DNA of 18,033 nt from positions 1-18,033 of the forward strand of contig CAWDKZ010000016.1 in NCBI GenBank assembly GCA_963803025.1, in the 5' to 3' direction. Made by a program: the position numbers and the translations under genes. Below the pieces are notes generated by a model, which saw only the letters and a program-made list of their open reading frames with translations, searched no databases and was not told the origin of the DNA. Of this stretch, positions 11,749 through 18,033 are shown piece after piece. The stretch comes from Bog-793 sp963803025. Lineage in GTDB: Bacteria; Actinomycetota; Acidimicrobiia; Acidimicrobiales; Bog-793. Position 1 is the stretch's first letter. The number at the start of each line of letters is the position of its first letter.

Positions 11749-14154
11749 GTGATCGCCGACGATCTCGCGAACAAGCGTGTCGCGGTCACCGGCGCGACCG
11801 GATTTCTCGGCACCGCGCTTGTGGAGCGCCTCCTCCGTTGCGTCCCGGGGTGCCAGGTCGTCGCCGTCGTCCGCGCGGGCCGGCGGCAGAACGCGGCTGA
11901 ACGGACAGCTCGTGAGATCATCCGCAACGACTGCTTCGACCGGCTGCGCAACGAACTCGGCCGGGACTTCGAGTCGACGATTGCCCGTCGGCTAACGACG
12001 GTCGCGGGCGATGTGACGAGGGACGGTCTCGGCCTGGACGACGAGGGGAAGAGCGTCCTCGCGTCGTGCGACATCGTCGTGCACGCTGCCGCGTCGGTGA
12101 GCTTCGACTCCCCGATCGACAGTGCGGTCGAGGTCAATCTCCTGGGACCTTCCCGCGTGGCCGCGACGATGATTGACCTCGGCGCTGCGCACCAACCGAC
12201 CGGGGCGGCGCTCCCCCACCTCATCTCGGTCTCGACTGCCTACGTGAGCAGCGGCCACCGCGGCGACGCGCTCGAGGGAGCGATCTCGGAGAGTCCCTAC
12301 ATCGCACTCCCGGACTGGCGGGCCGAGGTCGAGTCGGCGCGAAGGGCGCGATCGGATGCCCACGCGCAGAGTCGGACTCCGAGCCAGCTCGCGAAGTTCC
12401 GCAAGGCGGCGCGAGGCGAGCTCGGTGCCGCGGGAACGGCGCTTCTCGCCGAGCGGACGGAGCGACTGCGTGAGGACTGGGTGACCGACCATCTCGTCGC
12501 GCTCGGTCGGGCCCACGCCCAGGCGCTCGGTTGGCCCGACGCCTACGCCTTCACGAAGTCGCTCGGCGAGGTCGCGCTCGCGGAAACTAAGGGAGACCTG
12601 CCCGTAACAGTCGTCCGCCCCTCGATCGTGGAGTCCTCTCTCGCCGACCCGGTTCCGGGATGGATCCGCGGCTTCCGGATGGCCGAGCCGGTGATCATCT
12701 CCTACGCGCGGGGCTTGCTGCGGCAGTTCCCCGGCGTACCCGAGGGCGTCATCGACCTGATCCCGGTTGACCTGGTTGCCGCGGCGATCATCGCCGTCGC
12801 GGCCCGAGGGCCGGGATCTCCCGAGGAGAGCGTGTACCAGATCGCGTCCGGCGTACGGAACCCGTTGCGCTACGGAACCCTCGTCTCGCTGTGCGAGGGA
12901 TGGTTCACCGAGCACCCGATCTACGACGCCCACGGTCAACCGATCGTCGTGCCGAATTGGTCGTTCCCCGGCCGGGGCAAGGTCCAGGGTGACCTGCGAC
13001 GTGCCTCGGCCGTGCTTCGCCTCGCCGAGCACTTCGTCAACCGCCTGCCCATCAGGGGAGATCTCGCCGAGCGCGCGCTCCGTGTGGAGGAGCGGCGCGT
13101 CCTCGCCGAGCGCGCGCTCGGCTACGTCGAGCTCTACGGGTCCTACGCGGAGACCGAAGCGCGTTTTCGCATCGACCGCACGCTCAGCCTCTTCGAGTCC
13201 TTGGACCCGGTCGACCAGAAGACGTTCTGCTTCGATCCGGACGTCCTCGAGTGGTCGAGATACGTGCGCGACGTCCATCTGCCCTCGATCGTCGCCCACG
13301 CCCGGGTGCGTACGTCGCCCGGCAAGCGGGTCGCCGAGAAGCGCGACGACCGCGGACGGCGCACGATCCTCACGGCGGAGCCCCGCTGCGCGGCGTTCGA
13401 CCTCGAGCAGACCCTCATCAACTCGAACGTCGTCGAGTCGTACGGCTGGCTCGCGACGCGCCACCTCGCGCCGCTGCGCCGGTTGCAGCTGGCGGCGGAG
13501 CTCCTCCTCGAGGGGCCGCACCTGTTGGCGATCGACCGCCGGGACCGCGGTGATTTCCTCCGCTCGTTCTACCGGCGCTACGAAGGCGCGCCGGCGGAAC
13601 GGGTGCGCGACGACGCCTGGGAGCTCTTCAGCGACCTGTTGCTGACGCGGGCCTTTCCCGGCGCGATCGAGCGCGTGCGCGCCCATCGCGCCCTCGGACA
13701 TCCGACGCTCCTCATCACGGGGGCGCTCGACTTCGTGATCGCGCCGCTCCGGCCGCTGTTCGACGAGATCGTCTGCGCGTCGTTGGGCGAGAAGGACGGC
13801 TGCTTCACCGGGGAGCTCGTCTCCACCCCCCCGACCGGAGAGGCGCGAGCGATCATGCTCGGCGAGTGGGCGGCGTCGCACGGACTCGACCTGGAACGGA
13901 CCGTCGCCTACGCCGATTCGACGAGCGACCTGCCGATGTTGGACGCGGCCGGACTCCCGGTCGTCGTGAACCCGGAGCCGAAGCTCGCGGCCATCGCCCG
14001 TCGGCGCGGTTGGCCGATCGAAGAGTGGAAGCGAGCCCGCGGTGGACCGTGGGTCCCGCTCGCGATCGCGATGCGCCGGACTGGACCCCGCTCCCCCGCA
14101 CCTCGGGAGCTCGGGGCGCGCACCCCCGGCGACGGGAAGGGAGCGCCGCGATGA
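11749..14154 (+). CDS. Fatty acyl-CoA reductase fused to a HAD-IB phosphatase-like domain
   Basis: The N-terminal part belongs to the male-sterility type reductases, which reduce fatty acyl thioesters to aldehyde or alcohol with NAD(P)H. In 801 residues: Rossmann motif GATGFLG (15-21), HAAASVSFD (112-120), SVSTAYVSS (160-168), catalytic Y266-x-x-x-K270, PSIVESS (291-297), and a FAR_C-like segment (about 480-515, FCFDPDVLEWSRYV). A HAD domain follows (about 545-755): motif I AAFDLEQTLIN, motif II LLITGA (654-659), a Lys at about 682 and motif IV YADSTSDLPML (721-731). The second motif I Asp is Glu553, so phosphatase chemistry may be altered. GTG 11749 has no SD. The stop overlaps the next ATG (ATGA). 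A long internal linker (about 190-250, Arg/Ala-rich) is unusual. The substrate is unproven. Confidence 0.8.
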   Translation: MIADDLANKRVAVTGATGFLGTALVERLLRCVPGCQVVAVVRAGRRQNAAERTAREIIRNDCFDRLRNELGRDFESTIARRLTTVAGDVTRDGLGLDDEGKSVLASCDIVVHAAASVSFDSPIDSAVEVNLLGPSRVAATMIDLGAAHQPTGAALPHLISVSTAYVSSGHRGDALEGAISESPYIALPDWRAEVESARRARSDAHAQSRTPSQLAKFRKAARGELGAAGTALLAERTERLREDWVTDHLVALGRAHAQALGWPDAYAFTKSLGEVALAETKGDLPVTVVRPSIVESSLADPVPGWIRGFRMAEPVIISYARGLLRQFPGVPEGVIDLIPVDLVAAAIIAVAARGPGSPEESVYQIASGVRNPLRYGTLVSLCEGWFTEHPIYDAHGQPIVVPNWSFPGRGKVQGDLRRASAVLRLAEHFVNRLPIRGDLAERALRVEERRVLAERALGYVELYGSYAETEARFRIDRTLSLFESLDPVDQKTFCFDPDVLEWSRYVRDVHLPSIVAHARVRTSPGKRVAEKRDDRGRRTILTAEPRCAAFDLEQTLINSNVVESYGWLATRHLAPLRRLQLAAELLLEGPHLLAIDRRDRGDFLRSFYRRYEGAPAERVRDDAWELFSDLLLTRAFPGAIERVRAHRALGHPTLLITGALDFVIAPLRPLFDEIVCASLGEKDGCFTGELVSTPPTGEARAIMLGEWAASHGLDLERTVAYADSTSDLPMLDAAGLPVVVNPEPKLAAIARRRGWPIEEWKRARGGPWVPLAIAMRRTGPRSPAPRELGARTPGDGKGAPR

Positions 14155-15434
14155 GGGCCCTGCTCGTCGAGCGGCTCGTCCATCGCTTCGCCGCGGCGCG
14201 GATGGCTGCGGCCGTCGCGGGATCCGGAGCGGGGATCGCGATCGGCCCGCTGCGCCTCGGCGAGTTCGATCCGCCGAGCCTGCCGGGACCACGTTGGCAC
14301 CGGGTCACACCCCTTCTTTCCGGAATCTGCGGCTCGGACCTCGCGATGCTCGACGGGGCGAGCTCGCATTTCTTCGAGGACGTTGTCACCTTCCCGTTCG
14401 TGCCGGGCCACGAGGTCGTCGGCGTCGTCACCGACGGCCCCGACGCCGGCAGGCGGATCGTTGTCGAGCCCGTCCTTTCCTGCGTCGTGCGGGGCATCGA
14501 TCCACCCTGCCCGTCGTGCGCCGTCGGTCGGACGGGGGCGTGCGAACGGATCGCCTTCGGTCACCTGCGCCCGGGACTGCAGACGGGATACTGCGCGGAC
14601 ACCGGGGGCGGGTGGTCCGACGAGCTGGTGGCGCACGAGGCCCAGCTCCACCTCGTCCCGGACGAGATGCGCGACGAGGCCGCGGTGATGGTCGAACCGG
14701 CGGCCTGTGCGGTCCACGCCGCGCTGGGGGGTGGGGTCATGCCGGGCGAGCGGGTCGTCGTCCTCGGCTCAGGAACCGTCGGACTCTGCACGCTCGCGGC
14801 CCTCCGGCGGCACACGCTGCCCTCGGCACTGCTGTCGGTCGCGAAGTACCGGGTCCAGAGACGGTTCGCCGAGGACTTCGGTGCGGACGAGGTCGTCGCG
14901 CCGAGCGAGCTCGGTCGGGCTGTGCGCCGCATGACCGGGACACTCGCCTTGGCGTCCACCGCGGGTGCGATCGAGCGCCTCGCCGGCGGCGCGGACGTCG
15001 TGTTCGACTGCGTCGGGTCGGCCCGCTCGATCGCCGAGGCCCTGGAGGTCGTCCGTCCGGGGGGGCGGATCGTGCTCGTCGGTATGCCCGGCATCGTCCG
15101 GGTCGATCTCGCGCCGCTCTGGCAGCGCGAGATCGCGCTCGTCGGCGCTTACGCGTACGGCACCGAGGAAGTCCCTGAAGGCTCCCGACGGACCTTCGCG
15201 CTCGCCTTCGAGCTCGTTGTCGAGGCCCAGCTCGAGCGGCTCGTCTCCGCCCACTACCCTCTGGAACGTTACGAGGAAGCGGTTCGCCACGCCGCGAGCG
15301 CCGGGCGGCGGGGATCGGTGAAGGTGGTCTTCGACCTCCGGCGAGAGGATCCGGGGTGGCGGCGCCCGGCAGTGTCCGCCGCGAGCAAGCGACGTGTGCC
15401 GCGTGGTGACAAGGGACTGGAGACGAGCGCGTGA
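14151..15434 (+). CDS. Zinc-dependent medium-chain dehydrogenase/reductase
   Basis: This is a zinc alcohol dehydrogenase-type enzyme interconverting an alcohol and an aldehyde or ketone with NAD(P). In 427 residues: catalytic zinc ligands C60 (SGICGSDLAML) and H87-E88 (PGHEVVG); structural zinc cysteines C111, C120, C123 and C131 (PPCPSCAVGRTGAC); VEPAACAVHA (181-190); and the cofactor motif VLGSGTVGL (204-212). An N-terminal extension of about 45 residues precedes the usual catalytic start. ATG 14151 overlaps the upstream stop (ATGA) and the stop overlaps the next GTG (GTGA), so the protein is made with its neighbours. It may handle the aldehyde or alcohol made by the acyl reductase, or a keto/hydroxy form of the LarA-like substrate; neither can be decided here. 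Confidence 0.85.
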   Translation: MRALLVERLVHRFAAARMAAAVAGSGAGIAIGPLRLGEFDPPSLPGPRWHRVTPLLSGICGSDLAMLDGASSHFFEDVVTFPFVPGHEVVGVVTDGPDAGRRIVVEPVLSCVVRGIDPPCPSCAVGRTGACERIAFGHLRPGLQTGYCADTGGGWSDELVAHEAQLHLVPDEMRDEAAVMVEPAACAVHAALGGGVMPGERVVVLGSGTVGLCTLAALRRHTLPSALLSVAKYRVQRRFAEDFGADEVVAPSELGRAVRRMTGTLALASTAGAIERLAGGADVVFDCVGSARSIAEALEVVRPGGRIVLVGMPGIVRVDLAPLWQREIALVGAYAYGTEEVPEGSRRTFALAFELVVEAQLERLVSAHYPLERYEEAVRHAASAGRRGSVKVVFDLRREDPGWRRPAVSAASKRRVPRGDKGLETSA

Positions 15435-17020
15435 GCCCGAGGCCCGGATTCGTACTCGAGGTCGACCGGTCGACACCCCCGACGCTGTTCTGGCACGGCG
15501 AGGGCTTCCGGTTCGAGCGGCTGCCCGAGGGTTCCCGCGTCGTCTACCCGCCCGAGCCCCTCGACGGGCTGCGCGACCCGGATGCGTCGGTCCGCCACGC
15601 CCTCGAGCACCCGGTCGGTGACTCGGCGCCGCTCTCGGCCCTGCTCCGGCCCGGGATGCGCCTCACGATCGCCTTCGACGACGTCTCGTTGCCGCTGCCG
15701 CCGATGCGTCGGCCGGACGTCCGCCAGCGGGTGATCGAGGCGGTGCTCGACGCCGCGGCCGCCGCCGGTGTGGACGACGTCGTCTTGATCGCGGCGCTCG
15801 CCCTGCATCGGCGGATGACCGACGAGGAGTTGCGGCACGCGCTCGGCGACCGGGTGTTCGACGCATTCGCGCCGCACGGTCTCCTCCTCCAGCACGACGC
15901 CGAGGATCCCGAGGCGCTCGTCCACCTCGGCATGACCGCGGAGGGCGAGGACGTCGAGATCAACCGGCGCGCCGCCGAGAGCGACCTCTTGGTCTACGTG
16001 AACATCAACCTTTCCGCGATGGACGGCGGCCACAAGTCCGTCGCGACGGGGCTCGCCAGCTACCGGAGCCTCCGTCACCACCACAACGTGAGGACGCTGC
16101 AGCACAGCCGGTCGCTGATGGACCGGCACAACTCCGAGATGCACTCGTCGAACTGGCGGATGGGCCGGCTCATCAGGAACGCCGGCGTGAAGATCTTCCA
16201 GATCGAGACGACCCTCAACCTCGACATGTTCCCCTCCCAGTTCAACTTCCTGCAGAAACGCGAGTGGGAGTGGTCGCTCGCCGATCGGGCGGGCTTCCAC
16301 TCGACCCGGATGGCCCTCGAGCGCACGCCGCCGAGACTCGCGCGCCAGATCTTCCAGTCGATGCTGTCGCCCTACGCTCCGACCTCGGTGCAAGCGGGCG
16401 AAGTCGAGGCCGTGCACGATGTCACGCTCGAGCACCTCCACCGTCAGCAGCTCGTCAGCGTCGAGGGCCAGACCGACATCTTGACGATGGGCCTGCCGTA
16501 CCTGTGCCCGTACAACGTGAACTCGATCATGAACCCGATCCTCGTCGCCTGTCTTGGGCTCGGCTATTTCTTCAACCTCTACCGAGGGAAACCGCTCGTG
16601 CGGGAGGGCGGGGTCTGCATCATGTCGCACCCGACCCCCTGGGCGTTCCACCCGGTGCACCACCCGAGCTACATCGACTTCTTCGAGCAGGTCCTCGCCG
16701 AGACGACCGATCTCGTCGAGATCGAGAAGAACTACGAGGAGGCGTTCGCGACCGATCCCTGGTACGTGCACCTCTACCGGACCTCGTACGCCTACCACGG
16801 GGTGCACCCGTTGTACATGTGGTACTGGTGCGCGCACGCGCTCGAGCACCTCGGCGCGGTGATCATCGTCGGCGGCGACCGGGCTGCCGTGCGGCGGATG
16901 GGATTCAAGCCGGCCTCGACGCTCGCCGACGCCCTTGAGATGGCCGAGGACGTCGTCGGTCGGAGCCCGACGATCACCCACCTCCACGCCCCGCCGCTGC
17001 TCGTGGCCGACGTCTCGTGA
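15431..17020 (+). CDS. LarA-like protein (DUF2088, nickel-pincer racemase superfamily)
   Basis: LarA proteins racemise or epimerise 2-hydroxy acids with a nickel-pincer nucleotide bound to a lysine. The 529-residue product has the family N-terminal half: LTIAFDDVSLPLPPM (78-92), AALALHRRMTDEEL (121-134, H126 at the usual His), LVYVNINLSAMDGGHKSVAT (187-206) with K202 at the cofactor-lysine position, and histidines H216-H218. The usual E-P-H-x-x-x-G-x-S-G-G before the lysine is replaced by NINLSAMDGG, so the active site differs from lactate racemase. The C-terminal half is long and rich in His, Tyr and Trp (for example HPTPWAFHPVHHPSYIDFF, 400-418). GTG 15431 and the stop overlap both neighbours (GTGA). 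No LarB/C/E cofactor genes are in the window. The substrate is probably lipid-related because of its neighbours, which is inference. Confidence 0.7.
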   Translation: MSPRPGFVLEVDRSTPPTLFWHGEGFRFERLPEGSRVVYPPEPLDGLRDPDASVRHALEHPVGDSAPLSALLRPGMRLTIAFDDVSLPLPPMRRPDVRQRVIEAVLDAAAAAGVDDVVLIAALALHRRMTDEELRHALGDRVFDAFAPHGLLLQHDAEDPEALVHLGMTAEGEDVEINRRAAESDLLVYVNINLSAMDGGHKSVATGLASYRSLRHHHNVRTLQHSRSLMDRHNSEMHSSNWRMGRLIRNAGVKIFQIETTLNLDMFPSQFNFLQKREWEWSLADRAGFHSTRMALERTPPRLARQIFQSMLSPYAPTSVQAGEVEAVHDVTLEHLHRQQLVSVEGQTDILTMGLPYLCPYNVNSIMNPILVACLGLGYFFNLYRGKPLVREGGVCIMSHPTPWAFHPVHHPSYIDFFEQVLAETTDLVEIEKNYEEAFATDPWYVHLYRTSYAYHGVHPLYMWYWCAHALEHLGAVIIVGGDRAAVRRMGFKPASTLADALEMAEDVVGRSPTITHLHAPPLLVADVS

Positions 17021-17946
17021 GCGTTCGTCTCCCCCGCATCATCGACGAGGTCGTCTCCCGCCCGACGTGGCCGGGGACGCTCCCCCGCCCCCTCGAGCCG
17101 CGCAACATCGGGGTCTACTACGACACGTCCTGGACGCGGGCGCCGTGGGCGCGGGCCGTGCGCCGGATCCTCGTCGATAATGTCACCCGGCCGTTCGTGG
17201 CTGTCGTCACGGCGCCCAGGGTCCTCGGCCGGGAACACCTTGACCCGCTCGACGGCCCGGTGATCTTCGCCGCCAACCACTCGAGCCACCTCGACACGTC
17301 GATCGTCGTGGCATGTCTGCCGCAACGGTTCCGGCACCGGACGGTTGTCGCCGCGGCGGCGGACTATTTTTTCGACCGTCCTTGGAAGGCGGCGCTGTGG
17401 TCGCTCACCCTCGGCACGATCCCGATGGAGCGAACCAAGGTGAACCGGCGCAGCGCTGACCTCGCGGCGTCGCTGCTCACTGATCGCTGGAACGTCGTCA
17501 TCTTCCCGGAGGGCGGCCGGACGCGGGACGGCTGGGGCCAGGAATTCCGGGGTGGCGCGGCCTATCTCGCCAAACGCTGCGACGTGCCCGTCGTGCCGGT
17601 GCACCTGCGGGGGGTGCGACCGGTTTTCCCGAAGGGCCGGAGGACGCTGCGACGGGGCAAGGTCGAGGTCCGCTTCGGGGACCCGCTGTGGCCGAGCGAC
17701 GCGACGGGACCTTCGGGCCGCGAGGAGGACGCGCGCCATTTTGCGGCCCGCATCAAGGAGTCGGTTGCGCTCTTGGCCGACGAGGCCGAGACGGACTGGT
17801 GGTGCGCGCGCAAGCGGAGCCCGGCGGGACAGACACCAGCCTTCCGAGGGCCGGACGCGTCTCCTTCGCGTCGTGCCTGGGCTCTGCCGGCGAGTGCCCG
17901 CCGCACGAGGAGCACCAGGTCGAAGTCCTCCGGTAAACCCTGGTGA
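17017..17946 (+). CDS. PlsC-type acyltransferase (1-acylglycerol-3-phosphate acyltransferase family)
   Basis: This enzyme moves an acyl group from acyl-CoA or acyl-ACP to a hydroxyl acceptor at the inner membrane face. In 309 residues: catalytic motif NHSSHLD (87-93), substrate-binding FPEGGRT (163-169), and VPVVPVHLRG (190-199), the standard order for PlsC proteins. The region 125-140 (LWSLTLGTIPMERTK) is the usual second block. The last 50 residues (about 260-309) are basic and low in structure, outside the family core. GTG 17017 overlaps the upstream stop (GTGA). Its place at the end of the FAR-HAD, MDR and LarA-like operon suggests it acylates a product of that pathway, rather than general phospholipid synthesis, but a housekeeping role cannot be excluded. 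Confidence 0.85.
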   Translation: MSVRLPRIIDEVVSRPTWPGTLPRPLEPRNIGVYYDTSWTRAPWARAVRRILVDNVTRPFVAVVTAPRVLGREHLDPLDGPVIFAANHSSHLDTSIVVACLPQRFRHRTVVAAAADYFFDRPWKAALWSLTLGTIPMERTKVNRRSADLAASLLTDRWNVVIFPEGGRTRDGWGQEFRGGAAYLAKRCDVPVVPVHLRGVRPVFPKGRRTLRRGKVEVRFGDPLWPSDATGPSGREEDARHFAARIKESVALLADEAETDWWCARKRSPAGQTPAFRGPDASPSRRAWALPASARRTRSTRSKSSGKPW

Positions 17947-17986
17947 TGCCAGTTGCCCGACGCCACAGCCCCGGGCCGGACACGAA

Positions 17987-18014
17987 GAAGGGGCCGGGGG
18001 GGACCGGCCCCTTC
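17987..18014 (+). terminator. Strong GC hairpin after the acyltransferase gene
   Basis: GAAGGGGCCGG (17987-17997) pairs perfectly with CCGGCCCCTTC (18004-18014) around the loop GGGGGA. It starts 40 nt after the stop. The downstream sequence GTTCAGTTCAC has no clear U-tract, as in many actinobacterial terminators. Confidence 0.65.
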
Positions 18015-18033
18015 GTTCAGTTCACACCCACAG

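Noticed and set aside
10938..12224. Long minus-strand frame (428 codons) across the membrane-protein gene
   Set aside because: Arg/Ser/Pro-rich with no domain, lies antisense to a gene with clear transmembrane segments and crosses into the acyl reductase; a GC-rich shadow.
11992..14292. Very long minus-strand frame (766 codons) opposite the acyl reductase
   Set aside because: Arg/Gly/Asp-rich antisense shadow; the plus strand has all catalytic motifs.
15269..16987. Minus-strand frame (572 codons) opposite the LarA-like gene
   Set aside because: Val/His/Arg-rich composition typical of antisense frames in GC-rich DNA, no motif, and the plus strand is a recognisable family.
1..18033. CRISPR array
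   Set aside because: No regularly spaced repeats of CRISPR size; the only phased repeats are 7-bp units at the element ends.

Overview
The window comes from a high-GC Gram-positive bacterium, most likely an actinobacterium of the Acidimicrobiia type. The reasons are GC-rich codon third positions, Thr-rich linkers joining secreted Ig-like domains, a beta-propeller fragment of a kind common in that class, and several TANNNT boxes placed 5-7 nt before a start codon, the actinobacterial leaderless pattern. The taxonomy is inferred from style, not from a marker gene.

Left end (1-780): the last 40 codons of a gene, perhaps a transposase, are followed by a leftward fragment of a secreted beta-propeller gene cut off after its first blade. 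An IS insertion would explain both.

Middle (781-10933): a 10.1 kb integrated element in the 3' half of a tRNA-Val(CAC) gene. It is bounded by 48-bp direct repeats and carries a tyrosine integrase next to the intact tRNA. The integrase side reads rightward: an unknown gene, apparently frameshifted, then int. A long leftward operon starts from a facing promoter: excisionase-like HTH, RepA/DnaB-type ATPase, a small protein repeating the C-terminal domains of that ATPase, a small acidic protein, a phage tail-fibre-like protein, a phage-structural-like protein, a secreted Ig-like protein and a small helical protein. At the far end are a terminase-small-subunit-like gene, a divergent ASCH-domain gene, and a two-gene cargo unit (secreted HNH nuclease plus a membrane-anchored extracellular protein). 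No capsid, portal, large terminase or conjugation gene is present. Gene content and size resemble a phage satellite of the PICI type more than a full prophage or ICE.

Right end (10887-18033): tRNA-Val, then a chromosomal rightward run. A multi-pass membrane protein is followed by four genes joined by 4-base stop/start overlaps: a fatty acyl-CoA reductase fused to a HAD phosphatase, a zinc-dependent medium-chain dehydrogenase, a LarA-like (nickel-pincer racemase superfamily) protein, and a PlsC-type acyltransferase, closed by a strong GC hairpin. The combination suggests an uncharacterised lipid-making or lipid-tailoring pathway, with fatty acyl reduction and acyl transfer as the steps that can be read directly.

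The two most interesting parts are the satellite-like element, with phased GGGCACG repeats at both ends and a tail-fibre-like gene, and the FAR-HAD/MDR/LarA-like/PlsC operon.
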